64,000 nt of DNA, taken from positions 1-64,000 of the forward strand of contig CBDALO010000080.1 in assembly GCA_965196985.1 (NCBI GenBank), given 5' to 3'. This DNA is from 2-12-FULL-35-23 sp965196985. GTDB lineage: Bacteria > Pseudomonadota > Gammaproteobacteria > UBA12402. Shown in pieces: positions 1 to 9,170 of the stretch. The notes beneath the pieces were generated by a model that was given only the letters and a program-made list of their open reading frames with translations, was not told the origin of the DNA and ran no database searches. The first letter of the stretch is position 1, and every line of letters begins with the position of its first letter. Position numbers and translations under genes: made by a program.

Positions 1-15
1 AGCTAAGCTTTATGC

Positions 16-1547
16 GCTAGTGCGCCATCCTTTCTGTAAATTCCATTGACTTGCTGAAAATAAGCAGGCGACTCAGTCAGATTAGAAATTCCTTTTAAGG
101 TAAACTTAACCAAAAAAGAGGAATGACAATGAGCTGCTATAAAAATGAGAACTTAATCGAAGAAGCCATACATGTTTTAGCGATGGAGGGGTTTGAAGCT
201 TTACCTAAGCTTGTCTCCAGGTTGATGAATGAGGCTATGTTAATAGAAAGGGAGCGCCATTTAAATGCCAGTCCTTATGAGCGAACTGGCGATAGAAACG
301 GATATGCGAACGGCTTTAAACCAAGGTTAATTAACACAGGTCAAGGTCAGCTTGAGCTACAGATACCGCAGGTTAGAGACTCCAATGAAGCCTTCTATCC
401 ATCAGTCTTAGAGCGAGGTGTACGCTCTGATAGAGCACTTAAGCTGGCTATCGCTGAAATGTATGTGCATGGGGTTTCCACGCGCAAAGTTGAAAAGGTG
501 CTAAAGCAACTCTGTGGAACAGATATTTCAAGCACAGAGGTAAGCCGTTGCGCTAAATTGTTGGATGAAGATTTAAAGAAATGGCGAAATAAGCCGTTAG
601 GAAAGATAAAATATCTTTGGCTAGATGCACGTTATGAGAAGGTGCGCACTAGCGGCACAGTACAAGACTGTGCGGTATTGATAGCCTATGGCTTTGATGA
701 ATCAACCGGCAAGAGAACAGTGCTAGGTGTTTCTGTTGCGTTATCAGAGGCTGAGGTACATTGGCGTGATTTTCTTCAGCAGTTGGTTGAGCGAGGTATA
801 CATGGTATTGAGTTGATTACTAGCGACGCTCATACTGGCCTAAAAGCCGCTAGAAGAGCTGTGTTCCCCAGTGTTCCTTGGCAACGCTGCCAATTTCATT
901 TGCAGCAAAATGCTCAGGCTCACATACCAAAGCGCTCAATGAAGGAACCAGTAGCTGAGGAGATTACAGCTATATTTAATGCCTCAAACATTCATGAGTC
1001 GGAAAGACTATTGGCTATGGCGGTAGATAAATATCAGCAAACAGCACCAGAGCTTTCTTCTTGGTTGGAAGTGAATATACCGGAGGGCTTAGTAGTGATG
1101 AACTTTGACAGGCCGCATCAAAAAAGATTAAGAACCAGTAACATAGCTGAGCGCGTAAACAGAGAGGTAAAAAGAAGGACGCATACAGTTGGAATTTTCC
1201 CTAATACTGAATCGTGCCTAAGGCTCGTATCAGCTGTTTTAGTGGAAATTGATGACCAGTGGAGCGGATCACCTAGATACTTAAGTTGAAGTGAATAATA
1301 AGGCTTCATAGGGTTTTAGGATAGATCATTCTTGTTCTTATTAACGAGATATAATTGCTATTACCTAAAAGTTAATAATTTATTTTGAGAGGAGAAAAAT
1401 TTGAGGTATAAATAATTTTTTAGATTGATTAGCATAATTAATTTAAGATATTATGCGATGAGACAGGTACAATAGAGTGCCATTTAGAATTTTAAAGGTT
1501 TTTCTAAGTACTGAAGTTGGTTTTTACAGACAAAATAACGCTCTATC
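16..1547 (+). mobile_element. IS256-family insertion sequence, copy 1
   Basis: This is a complete 1532-bp element. Its ends are imperfect inverted repeats, GCTAGTGCGCCATCC on the left and the complement of GATAGAGCGTTATT on the right, both followed inward by a TCTGTAAA block. It is flanked by an exact 8-bp target duplication, CTTTATGC, at 8-15 and 1548-1555. Three more copies lie at 26356, 35876 and 53336 and differ from it by only a few bases. The element interrupts an exported-protein gene read on the minus strand. Confidence 0.95.
129..1289 (+). CDS. IS256-family transposase (Transposase_mut)
   Basis: This DDE transposase of about 386 residues catalyses cut-and-paste or copy-out transposition of its element. 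The family signature is clear: a first acidic residue in LWLDARYEKVR, a second in LITSDAHTGLKAA, a CQFHLQQNA block and a glutamate in NIAERVNREVKRR. Two in-frame ATGs lie at 123 and 129. The GAGGA at 118-122 is spaced properly only for 129, so I prefer that start. This copy has Ile where the other three copies have Val in LAIAEMYVHG, which shows slight divergence. The gene appears intact and probably active. Confidence 0.95.
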   Translation: MSCYKNENLIEEAIHVLAMEGFEALPKLVSRLMNEAMLIERERHLNASPYERTGDRNGYANGFKPRLINTGQGQLELQIPQVRDSNEAFYPSVLERGVRSDRALKLAIAEMYVHGVSTRKVEKVLKQLCGTDISSTEVSRCAKLLDEDLKKWRNKPLGKIKYLWLDARYEKVRTSGTVQDCAVLIAYGFDESTGKRTVLGVSVALSEAEVHWRDFLQQLVERGIHGIELITSDAHTGLKAARRAVFPSVPWQRCQFHLQQNAQAHIPKRSMKEPVAEEITAIFNASNIHESERLLAMAVDKYQQTAPELSSWLEVNIPEGLVVMNFDRPHQKRLRTSNIAERVNREVKRRTHTVGIFPNTESCLRLVSAVLVEIDDQWSGSPRYLS

Positions 1548-1877
1548 CTTTATGCCGAGTAAGTACTGCCAGTTTGCTAAAAAAAACATTTTATAACCAA
1601 GGCTTGGAGTTATTGTTATACCACTAGTATTTGAACTATTAATTGCTGTTAAGTTTATAGGTGGTACGTAAGGCCTTTGTAGGAGCTCTACCGTGTTTTT
1701 TGTCCCTGGGGCTACTAAGTAAGCAGCTCCCGCGCTTAATTTGACAAAAAAACGAGGTTGATTTAGTTCAAAAGGTTTAGCAAAGGCATGCATAGTAATT
1801 AGGAGCCCAGCAACAAAACAAAAAAGCTTAGCGCTTTTTTTGAAGGTTACTAGGAAGAAGGTATGGTGGTTTTTCAT
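1548..1877 (-). pseudogene. Exported outer-membrane-type protein, 3' end lost to IS256
   Basis: The gene reads leftward from ATG 1877. It begins with a basic N-terminus, a hydrophobic stretch (LFCFVAGLLITMHAFA) and a plausible signal-peptidase site after AFA. The mature part reads RFFVKLSAGAAYLV and ITITPSLGYKMFFLANWQY, alternating patterns typical of beta-barrel outer-membrane proteins. IS256 copy 1 interrupts it after about 108 codons. Its frame resumes in bases 15-1 of the window, after one copy of the 8-bp duplication is removed, and continues beyond the edge. The exact family cannot be named from this fragment. It is probably non-functional here, because the truncated product ends in IS-derived residues. 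Confidence 0.7.
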
Positions 1878-2043
1878 AAGGTTTATTCAAAGTCCTTTGA
1901 TTAGTTCAAATAACCAGCTTATTTATAATAAAAATATCAGAGATGAGAATTTACCTTCTTATCTTTGCTTACCCCCTGTGTTTAGGATCATTGGAGTTGG
2001 GCAAAACGTCAAGTAGATAACTTACCATTACAGCGTAGGATAG

Positions 2044-2772
2044 TTACAAATCACCCCAATTAGCTTGGGCTAGAGTCATGGCAGCGAGCGCAGCTGTTTC
2101 TGTGCGCAGAATACGAGGACCGAGCTGCCAAAGCTTAAAGCCTTGTGACAGAGCAAAATCAACTTCACATTGACTGAAGCCACCTTCTGGTCCGATGAGT
2201 AAGGAAATTGACTGGGCTGACATTGGGTGGTTAGAAGCTTGCTTGATGCGGGGGTGTAAGAGGAGCTTTAACTCAGCTTGGCAGCAATTGAAGTAATCAG
2301 TAAATGAGCAAGGTGAATTAAGTATTGGCAAAATAACTCGTTCTGATTGTTCACAGGCATTAATGACAATTTTTTGCCAGTGGTTTTCTTTCTTTTGCCA
2401 TCGTTCAGCAGAGAGTTTAATTGAGCAGTGCTCACTAATTAAAGGGGTGATATGTGTTACGCCTAGCTCTACAGCTTTTTGAATAATAAAGTCCATTTTG
2501 CCGCTATGTGGGATTGCCTGCACAAGCTCAAGCTGCAAGTTTGACTCTTTGCTGGGCTGAGTAATAACCTGCTTAGTTATTATTCTTATCGCATCTTTTT
2601 TTAACGAAGTAACTTCACCGAGGTATTCTTCACCTCGGCCATTGAAAAGATTAACGGTAGCACCAGGCCTTAAGCGTAATACTTTGCTTAAATGTTGTGA
2701 GGCAGGTTTTGATAGTGTAATTTCCTTGCCTATAGCAAGTGTCTTAGCATGATAAACACGAATAGTCCGCAT
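2044..2772 (-). CDS. rsmE: 16S rRNA m3U1498 methyltransferase RsmE
   Basis: This SAM-dependent SPOUT methyltransferase methylates N3 of U1498 in 16S rRNA within the 30S subunit. Its 242 residues match the family length. An N-terminal PUA-like part contains HLSKVLRLRPGATVNLFNGRGEEYLG. The C-terminal SPOUT knot carries the diagnostic LLIGPEGGFS and LGPRILRTETAALA motifs that form the SAM pocket. Its start codon overlaps the metK stop region at 2772, so the two form a minus-strand pair, metK then rsmE. That is a sensible pairing, since MetK makes the SAM that RsmE uses. Confidence 0.95.
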   Translation of the reverse strand: MRTIRVYHAKTLAIGKEITLSKPASQHLSKVLRLRPGATVNLFNGRGEEYLGEVTSLKKDAIRIITKQVITQPSKESNLQLELVQAIPHSGKMDFIIQKAVELGVTHITPLISEHCSIKLSAERWQKKENHWQKIVINACEQSERVILPILNSPCSFTDYFNCCQAELKLLLHPRIKQASNHPMSAQSISLLIGPEGGFSQCEVDFALSQGFKLWQLGPRILRTETAALAAMTLAQANWGDL

Positions 2773-3926
2773 TAGACTTCAGCCGCAAGTAGCTCTGCTT
2801 TGTCGGTTTGTTCCCAGGGCAGAGCTAAGTCTTTACGTCCAAAATGGCCGTAGGCTGCTGTTGAGCGATAAATAGGTTGAATTAGGTTTAAGGCTTTAAT
2901 TAGTCCATAAGGGCGTAAATCAAAGTGGGCTCGGACTAGGTCAGTAAGCTTTTGGTCAGAAACCTTTCCAGTTCCAAAGGTTTCAATATTAATTGAAGTG
3001 GGTTCAGCAACGCCGATTGCATAGGAAACTTGAATTTCGCAGCGGTCAGCTAAGCCTGCTGCAACAAGATTTTTGGCAACATAACGTGCCATGTAAGCGG
3101 CCGAACGGTCGACTTTAGAGGGGTCCTTGCCTGAAAAAGCTCCGCCACCGTGTCGAGCCATACCACCATAAGTATCAACAATGATTTTGCGACCAGTTAA
3201 GCCACAGTCGCCCAGAGGTCCTCCGATAACAAAACGTCCGGTTGGATTAATGAAGTATTTGGTTGATTGGCCAAGCCATTGTTCAGGTAGTACAGGCTTA
3301 ATAATGGTTTCCATGATAGCTTCAACCAAGTCATTTTGTTTAATATCTTCATCGTGTTGAGTCGAAAGCACAACGGCGTCGATATGTGAGGGCTTGCCAT
3401 CTTGATAGGCAAAGGTAACTTGGCTTTTGGCATCAGGACGCAGCCAAGGTAATGTGCCATTTTTACGCACTTCTGCTTGGCGTCTGACTAAGCGATGTGC
3501 GTAGGTAATGGGGGCTGGCATTAATACATCAGTTTCTTTGCAAGCGTAACCAAACATTAGTCCTTGATCACCAGCACCTTGGCTTTCATCAATTTCATGG
3601 TCAACTCCTTGCGCAATATCAGGAGATTGCTTGCCAATTGTTGATAGTACAGCGCAAGATTCCCAGTCAAAACCAATCGCAGAGCTGTTATAGCCAATAT
3701 CTTTAATAACTTCACGAGTAAGTGATTCAATATCAACCCAGGCTGAGGTGGTAATTTCACCCCCTACCATTACCATCCCTGTTTTAATGTAAGTTTCACA
3801 AGCAACTCGGGCATGAGAGTCTTGTTCAAGGATGGCATCAAGTACAGCATCAGAGATTTGATCGGCAATTTTATCTGGGTGACCTTCAGAGACGGACTCG
3901 GAGGTAAAAATAAAATCTTGAGGCAT
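2772..3926 (-). CDS. metK: S-adenosylmethionine synthetase
   Basis: MetK makes S-adenosylmethionine from methionine and ATP in the cytoplasm. The protein is 384 residues, the usual size. It has the N-terminal SESVSEGHPDKIADQISDAV, the GAGDQGLMFGYA loop, and the phosphate-binding GGGAFSGKDPSKVDRS segment. An AAGGA ribosome-binding site lies about 7 bases before the ATG. The upstream region 3927-4063 is shared with the divergent amgK-murU pair. Nothing in the sequence is disrupted, and rsmE follows directly. Confidence 0.97.
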   Translation of the reverse strand: MPQDFIFTSESVSEGHPDKIADQISDAVLDAILEQDSHARVACETYIKTGMVMVGGEITTSAWVDIESLTREVIKDIGYNSSAIGFDWESCAVLSTIGKQSPDIAQGVDHEIDESQGAGDQGLMFGYACKETDVLMPAPITYAHRLVRRQAEVRKNGTLPWLRPDAKSQVTFAYQDGKPSHIDAVVLSTQHDEDIKQNDLVEAIMETIIKPVLPEQWLGQSTKYFINPTGRFVIGGPLGDCGLTGRKIIVDTYGGMARHGGGAFSGKDPSKVDRSAAYMARYVAKNLVAAGLADRCEIQVSYAIGVAEPTSINIETFGTGKVSDQKLTDLVRAHFDLRPYGLIKALNLIQPIYRSTAAYGHFGRKDLALPWEQTDKAELLAAEV

Positions 3927-4063
3927 TATTGATCCTTTTTGAGGTTACTATAAAAAAGGGATTTTAACCTAAAAAACTTAATTAAGGTTGAAAATTTAGC
4001 TCTTTAACTATAGTCTTGCTATTATCCTAAAACTTTTTGGGTTGTTATAAGTTAATAAAAGAT

Positions 4064-5059
4064 ATGAACTGTCGTCAACAGCGCCTTAGCCATTGGATTA
4101 AACAGCAATTTGGTAATGATATAGGTAAACTTGAGCTACTGGTTGGTGATGCTAGCTTTAGGCGTTATTTTCGTTTTAATTGCCGGGAACAATCATTCAT
4201 TGCTATGGATTCACCTCCTAACCTGGAAGATCCTCGGCTTTTTGTAAAAGTGACACAAGCATATCAACAGCTTGGTTTACAAGTGCCGAATATTTTATAT
4301 GCAGATCTTGAGCAAGGCTTTTTAGTTATTACAGATTTTGGTAATCAGCTTTATCATAGCTCTCTAGATAAACACAATGTAGACCAGTTCTATAAGAGCG
4401 CTTTAGACGACTTGCTTATAGTGCAAACTTGTTGTGAAGTAGCAGGAGAGGATTTGCCTTTATTTGGGAAAGAAAATTTAACAACAGAGCTTAATTATTT
4501 TAAAGAATGGTTTATTGAAAGGTTGCTTGATATTGAATTGACAACAGGGCAATTACAGCAGTTGACGAAAGTTTTTGATATTTTGGTTGATAATGCAATT
4601 AGCCAACCACAGGTTGGTATACATCGTGATTATCATTCTCGCAATTTAATGTGGGTTAACCAACGAGTTGGCTTACTTGATTACCAGGGTGCATCCATTG
4701 GTCCAATAACTTACGATGTGGCTTCTTTGTTGCGGGATTGCTATATTGGCTGGCCTGCTGAGCAGGTTGAGCAATGGCTGAATTATTTTTATCAACGGTT
4801 AATTGTTAATCAACGGATATATCCTGAAGTCAACTTCGAGTTGTTTCGCCGCTGGTTTGATTTGATGGGTATACAGCGTCATGTCAAAGCTATTTTTATT
4901 TTTGCCCGGAAAGCATTGCGTGATGGTGATGAGTTTTATTTGCAGTTTATTCCACGAGCCTTAAGTTATGTGCAGGCTGTTATCGTGCACTACCCTGAGC
5001 TTAAAGACTTTTCGGTTTTATTGGGTGAGGCTTTATTGCCTGCTTGGGAGAAGCTATGA
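4064..5059 (+). CDS. amgK: N-acetylmuramate/N-acetylglucosamine 1-kinase (AmgK-type phosphotransferase)
   Basis: This aminoglycoside-phosphotransferase-fold kinase is expected to phosphorylate anomeric MurNAc released during peptidoglycan turnover. The kinase signature is visible: GIHRDYHSRNLMW as the catalytic loop and VGLLDYQGASIGPITYDVASLL as the metal-binding DYQ region. An upstream in-frame TTG at 4037 exists, but ATG 4064 gives the expected N-terminus (MNCRQQRLSHWI) and is preferred. Its TGA overlaps the next gene's ATG (ATGA at 5056-5059), so it is translationally coupled to murU. The assignment rests on the fold plus this pairing, which is characteristic of the MurNAc recycling bypass known from Pseudomonas. 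Confidence 0.85.
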   Translation: MNCRQQRLSHWIKQQFGNDIGKLELLVGDASFRRYFRFNCREQSFIAMDSPPNLEDPRLFVKVTQAYQQLGLQVPNILYADLEQGFLVITDFGNQLYHSSLDKHNVDQFYKSALDDLLIVQTCCEVAGEDLPLFGKENLTTELNYFKEWFIERLLDIELTTGQLQQLTKVFDILVDNAISQPQVGIHRDYHSRNLMWVNQRVGLLDYQGASIGPITYDVASLLRDCYIGWPAEQVEQWLNYFYQRLIVNQRIYPEVNFELFRRWFDLMGIQRHVKAIFIFARKALRDGDEFYLQFIPRALSYVQAVIVHYPELKDFSVLLGEALLPAWEKL

Positions 5060-5709
5060 AAGCAATGATTTTAGCAGCAGGAAGAGGGCGCCGTTTGGGA
5101 GAGCTGACTCGGGAAGTACCAAAACCATTATTACCCTATCGTGGTAAAACTTTTATTGAATATCGTTTGCTTGCCTTAGCTAAAGCAGGTATTAAAGAAG
5201 TAATTATTAACACCTGGTATCAGGGTGAATTGCTTCAGAGTAAATTGGGAAACGGTGAGCGTTATGGTTTACAGATTACTTATTCTACTGAAGATGAACT
5301 ACTTGAAACAGGCGGAGGGATAAAAAACGCTTTGCCCCTGCTAGATGATAGGCCTTTTATCCTGACAAACTCTGATCTAGTAACTGAGTTTGATTATAGT
5401 AAGTTACCGAGGGAAATTAACGGATTGGCCCACTTGGTTTTAGTTAATAATCCCTCTCATCATACCGCGGGTGACTTTTGCTTGCAGCAAGGGCAGGTTA
5501 TTCCTCGTAAAAACGGAGAGCCAAGCTTAACCTATAGTGGCATAGCGATTCTTAACCCTAATTTATTTTCTTACATAGAGGAAAAGATTTTTCCTTTAAT
5601 TAAAGTATTACAACCGGCAATTGCACAAGGTCAGGTGAGTGGTGAGCACTTTGATGGCAGGTGGGTAGATATCGGTCATCCAAAAGAGCTGTTGGAGATG
5701 GGGCAATAG
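5056..5709 (+). CDS. murU: N-acetylmuramate alpha-1-phosphate uridylyltransferase MurU
   Basis: MurU converts MurNAc-1-phosphate and UTP to UDP-MurNAc, completing the recycling shortcut that bypasses MurA. The N-terminus MKAMILAAGRGRRLGELT with VPKPLLPYRGKT is the nucleotidyltransferase signature loop. LTNSDLVTEFDY supplies the metal-binding Asp, and GRWVDIGHPKEL is the C-terminal family motif. I chose ATG 5056 because it has GGGAG 5 bases upstream and forms an ATGA overlap with amgK; the in-frame TTG 12 bases earlier is less likely. The length of 217 residues is normal. Confidence 0.88.
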   Translation: MKAMILAAGRGRRLGELTREVPKPLLPYRGKTFIEYRLLALAKAGIKEVIINTWYQGELLQSKLGNGERYGLQITYSTEDELLETGGGIKNALPLLDDRPFILTNSDLVTEFDYSKLPREINGLAHLVLVNNPSHHTAGDFCLQQGQVIPRKNGEPSLTYSGIAILNPNLFSYIEEKIFPLIKVLQPAIAQGQVSGEHFDGRWVDIGHPKELLEMGQ

Positions 5710-5782
5710 TGGATATTTTCCACGCTGAAACCTTGAACAGAAGCTGATAAGCTTGTGCTTCATTTACTAAGGAAAGCTATTA

Positions 5783-6664
5783 ATGAAACTTTTTCCAAAA
5801 TTATGCGGTGCTCTACTTTTGGCTGTGTTGATAGTGGAAACTTTAATTCTTTGTATACCATTATACTTTTTTTCATTATTAAAGCTTATTCCAATTGTTC
5901 CTTTGCAGCGTATTTGTAGCCGAGTGAACAACTGGATAGCAACCATATGGGCAACAATCATTAAGTTTGGCATTAAGTTTGGTATTAAGACAAAATTTGA
6001 AGTCACCGGTTTAGAAAAATTTTGTAAAAAGGAGTGGTATTTAATTATTGCTAATCATCAATCCTGGGTTGATATCGTTACATTGCAATATATTTTTACT
6101 AACAAAATACCTATGTTCCGTTTCTTTTTAAAAGACCAAATGAAGTGGGTGCCATTACTTGGGCTTGCTTGGTGGGGATTGGATTTTCCTTTTATGAAGA
6201 GGCATTCAAAGGAAGCTCTTAGCAGAAACCCTTCGCTGCGTGGTAAAGACTTGGCAAGGACAAAAGCTAGCTGTAAGAATTTTGCTTGCTTGCCTGTGTC
6301 AATCGTAAACTTTGTTGAAGGTACGCGTTTTACTCAGGCTAAACATGATTTGCAGCACTCCCCTTACCCTAATTTACTTAAGCCAAAAGCTGGTGGTATT
6401 GCTTGTGTGCTAGCCTCTATGGATGAAATGATTAAAAAGATCATTAATGTCACCATCGTTTATCCTGATGGTGCTAAAGACCTTTGGCAGTTTCTTTGCA
6501 GTGGTATCCCAAAAATTAAAGTTCACTTAGAGGTTCTTGAGGTTAATAAAAAACTCATTGGCGATTATTTTAAAGATGAAATCCATCAAGAGCAGTTTAA
6601 ACAATGGTTAAATGAGCTTTGGCAGGCCAAGCAATTACAAATTGAAAAGATGTTGAAAGCTTAA
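5783..6664 (+). CDS. PlsC-family acyltransferase (YihG-like)
   Basis: This is a membrane-associated acyltransferase, probably acting on lysophosphatidate or a related lipid. It has a hydrophobic N-terminal anchor at about residues 8-40. The acyltransferase motifs are in order: NHQSWVD (the HX4D catalytic pair), then KDQMKWVPLLGLAWWGLDF, then FVEGTRFT (EGTR), then KAGGIACVL. The spacing and the extended C-terminal region resemble the YihG branch more than PlsC itself. An AAGGAAAG ribosome-binding site precedes the ATG. The gene stands alone, about 70 bases after murU. The substrate is inferred from the family only. Confidence 0.85.
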   Translation: MKLFPKLCGALLLAVLIVETLILCIPLYFFSLLKLIPIVPLQRICSRVNNWIATIWATIIKFGIKFGIKTKFEVTGLEKFCKKEWYLIIANHQSWVDIVTLQYIFTNKIPMFRFFLKDQMKWVPLLGLAWWGLDFPFMKRHSKEALSRNPSLRGKDLARTKASCKNFACLPVSIVNFVEGTRFTQAKHDLQHSPYPNLLKPKAGGIACVLASMDEMIKKIINVTIVYPDGAKDLWQFLCSGIPKIKVHLEVLEVNKKLIGDYFKDEIHQEQFKQWLNELWQAKQLQIEKMLKA

Positions 6665-7006
6665 TTGAGCAAAAGTTTTTTGGGTTAAAACCAGGTAAAC
6701 AATTAAGGTATTTCTTCCTCCATACTGTTTTAAGTAATCCAGTTACAATAAGCCATTGTTAAAAATAAGGTTCTCTTTCAGAGAGTGTGGGTAGGTAAGC
6801 AGCCAATGAGTTTTGTGTTTTTGTTGTTCAGGGCTGTAGAACGGATGGCACGAATCAAGGGTTCCCAGCAATGCTGCTTGCGAGCACGCTAGGAAATGAT
6901 TCGTAACAGGACCCGTTAGCCGTAAAAGCTTTGAAAAATACAAAACCCATTTTACCCCATAGATTCTGTTGTGAACTAAAAACAAAAACCTTATTGGAGG
7001 GTGGAT
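6665..7006. other. 342-bp intergenic region with no gene recognised
   Basis: No coding frame with convincing composition is present. A minus-strand frame at 6743-7018 has neither a ribosome-binding site nor recognisable content. The middle part, about 6830-6920, is richer in GC than the flanks and contains short self-complementary words. I see no convincing tRNA, riboswitch or terminator. The last bases (GGAGGG at 6996-7001) are the ribosome-binding site of the next gene. Confidence 0.5.
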
Positions 7007-7561
7007 ATGCCAAATCAAAACAAAGCAGAAGGTGATGCTTCTGTTTTTTTAGGAGCCGCGACTTGTTTGATTAATGCTGCAAGTGTTGCAATTGGTGCCT
7101 CATTATGCGGTCACTCTGTTCATGATGAGGCAATTGCATACCTTGCAGGCGGATCAATTACGGGGACTATAGCAGGAGCCGTTGGTGCATATGCTATTCG
7201 TAGAGTAGAGCGTAGTAATCTTTTGGCGCTTAAGCTGTGCTCTAAAATCTTGAAGTCTGTTTTGTATCTTGCGGCAACAGTCGCTGCTCCATTTGTGGCG
7301 GAACTTTTAGTTGACAATAGTTCCAGTGAAGTTGAAATGCTAGAAGATGTTCTTATTGGTTCTGCTATTATTGCTGCAGGAGTTTTAGGTTTAGGTATGC
7401 TTAGTGCGGTTGTTAGCCGCTTAAATCGTTGTTGTCGTCATTCTAATTCTAGCTCTAGTTCTCCTGCATTTTTCAGAGAATCTAGAGAGGGGCTGATAGA
7501 GGAAGACAGGCTTGGTTTAAATTATAATAGCGCACGGTTTGTCTCTAGTGGTGTCGTTTAG
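7007..7561 (+). CDS. Small glycine/alanine-rich membrane protein, unknown function
   Basis: I do not recognise this protein. It is 184 residues long from ATG 7007. GGAGGG sits 5 bases upstream of this ATG and overlaps the in-frame GTG at 7001, which decides the start. Three or four hydrophobic, Gly/Ala-rich segments are visible (about residues 12-30, 46-62, 82-102 and 116-136), including GGSITGTIAGAVGAYAI. A serine-rich, charged cytoplasmic-looking tail follows. Small hairpin-forming membrane proteins of this type are common among secreted or inclusion-membrane proteins of intracellular bacteria, but that is analogy only. It stands alone between plsC-like and comM. Confidence 0.6.
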   Translation: MPNQNKAEGDASVFLGAATCLINAASVAIGASLCGHSVHDEAIAYLAGGSITGTIAGAVGAYAIRRVERSNLLALKLCSKILKSVLYLAATVAAPFVAELLVDNSSSEVEMLEDVLIGSAIIAAGVLGLGMLSAVVSRLNRCCRHSNSSSSSPAFFRESREGLIEEDRLGLNYNSARFVSSGVV

Positions 7562-7665
7562 AGTATTTTAAATTGAGCTACTTAACTAAGCGCCAAACAA
7601 TACTTCTTTCTAACAATAAGCTTTGCTAGAATCATAGTTCTTATCTTTTTTCCCGCGGAGTTTTT

Positions 7666-9168
7666 ATGTTGTCACTTGCTGTCGTGCACAGCCGTGGCGT
7701 TATGGGTGTTAATGCGCCTGACGTGACGGTTGAGTGCCATATGTCGTTTGGCTTACCAAAGGTTAGAATTGTTGGTTTACCCGAGAAGTCGGTAAAGGAA
7801 AGTACTGATCGAGTGCGTAGTGCAATTTTAAATTCACAATTTGACTTTCCTGCTTATCGGATCACTGTTAATTTAGCACCAGCAGATTTGCCTAAGGAAA
7901 GTGGCCGCCTGGACTTGCCAATTGCAATAAGCATTTTGGCTGCCTCCAAACAAATCCCAAGTATTGATTTGGATAATTATGAGTTTGCTAGTGAGCTGGC
8001 GCTTTCAGGTGAATTGCGCCCTGTATCAGGTATGTTGCCAGTTGCCATTGCAACGAAAGCTGCTAATAAGATTTTAATTACTTCTCACCAGGATGCAGCA
8101 GAAGCGAGCTTGGTAAAAGGATTGACGATCCTCCCAGCGAAAGATCTGGGAGAGGTATGTGCTCATTTAGTTAAAGGTTCTGGCCTAACTTCATTTAGCT
8201 CAACTCAAACTGAACAAGCAGTTGAGCATGGGATTGACTTGCAAGATGTAATGGGGCAAGAGCCTATTAAACGCGTATTGGAAATTGCAGCAGCTGGCGG
8301 GCATAGCTTGCTTATGGCGGGTCCTCCGGGTACGGGCAAGACAATGTTGGCAAGCCGATTACCAACTATCTTACCGTCAATGTCTATACAAGAGGCACTA
8401 GATTCTGCAGCGGTGATGTCGGTGAGTTATCAAGGTTTTGATGTAAAAAAATGGCGGTTGAGACCTTTTCGTGCCCCTCATCATAGTGCTTCAAGCGTGG
8501 CTTTGGTTGGGGGTGGAAATCCTCCAAAGCCGGGTGAAATTTCATTGGCACATAATGGCGTATTGTTTTTAGATGAGCTGCCAGAGTTTGCTCGCCCTGT
8601 TTTAGAAGCTCTGCGGGAGCCGCTTGAGTCAGGCTGTGTAACAATTTCTCGTGCAGCCAGGCAATGTCGTTTCCCTGCTAACTTTCAGTTAGTTGCTGCG
8701 ATGAACCCTTGCCCTTGTGGGTTTCTAGGTGACCCTGAAAAGGCGTGCCGCTGTTCACCTGACCAAATTCAACGTTATAAGAATAAACTCTCTGGTCCTT
8801 TCTTGGATCGAATCGATTTGTTCGTGCAAGTTCCTCGCGTTAAGGCAACTTTGTTAAGCCAGAAAAATAAAATAGAAGTAGAATCTAGCCAACGAGTTAA
8901 GCAGCGAGTTGAGCAAGCAAGGCGAGCTCAATATAAACGAGCTGAAGTAAATAATGCTTGTTTAAGCAACCAGCAACTTGAATTGTATTGTCAGTTAGGT
9001 AGAAAAGAAGCCGAATTATTCGAACGTGCGGTAACAAAATTTAATTTATCAGCGCGCGCTTTTCATCGTGCACTAAAGGTTGCGCGTACTATTGCTGATT
9101 TGGCGGGTAGCGAACCAATACAATATGCTCATGTAGCAGAAGCATTAAGCTATCGGCAGGTGGAATAA
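7666..9168 (+). CDS. comM: YifB/ComM-type Mg-chelatase-like AAA+ ATPase
   Basis: ComM is a hexameric helicase that promotes branch migration during integration of transforming DNA. The 500-residue protein has the N-terminal ChlI-like domain (VGLPEKSVKESTDRV, PKESGRLDLPIAISILAAS), a Walker A GPPGTGKTML, a Walker B FLDELPEF and the zinc-binding CPCGFLGDPEKACRC segment. An extended -10-like TGCTAGAAT lies at about 7624. It is intact, in contrast to dprA, another transformation gene further along the window, which is broken. Confidence 0.93.
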   Translation: MLSLAVVHSRGVMGVNAPDVTVECHMSFGLPKVRIVGLPEKSVKESTDRVRSAILNSQFDFPAYRITVNLAPADLPKESGRLDLPIAISILAASKQIPSIDLDNYEFASELALSGELRPVSGMLPVAIATKAANKILITSHQDAAEASLVKGLTILPAKDLGEVCAHLVKGSGLTSFSSTQTEQAVEHGIDLQDVMGQEPIKRVLEIAAAGGHSLLMAGPPGTGKTMLASRLPTILPSMSIQEALDSAAVMSVSYQGFDVKKWRLRPFRAPHHSASSVALVGGGNPPKPGEISLAHNGVLFLDELPEFARPVLEALREPLESGCVTISRAARQCRFPANFQLVAAMNPCPCGFLGDPEKACRCSPDQIQRYKNKLSGPFLDRIDLFVQVPRVKATLLSQKNKIEVESSQRVKQRVEQARRAQYKRAEVNNACLSNQQLELYCQLGRKEAELFERAVTKFNLSARAFHRALKVARTIADLAGSEPIQYAHVAEALSYRQVE

Positions 9169-9170
9169 AT

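Noticed and set aside
6743..7018. 91-codon open frame on the minus strand before the small membrane protein
   Set aside because: It has no ribosome-binding site and no domain-like composition, and it overlaps the strong ribosome-binding site and start of the plus-strand gene.
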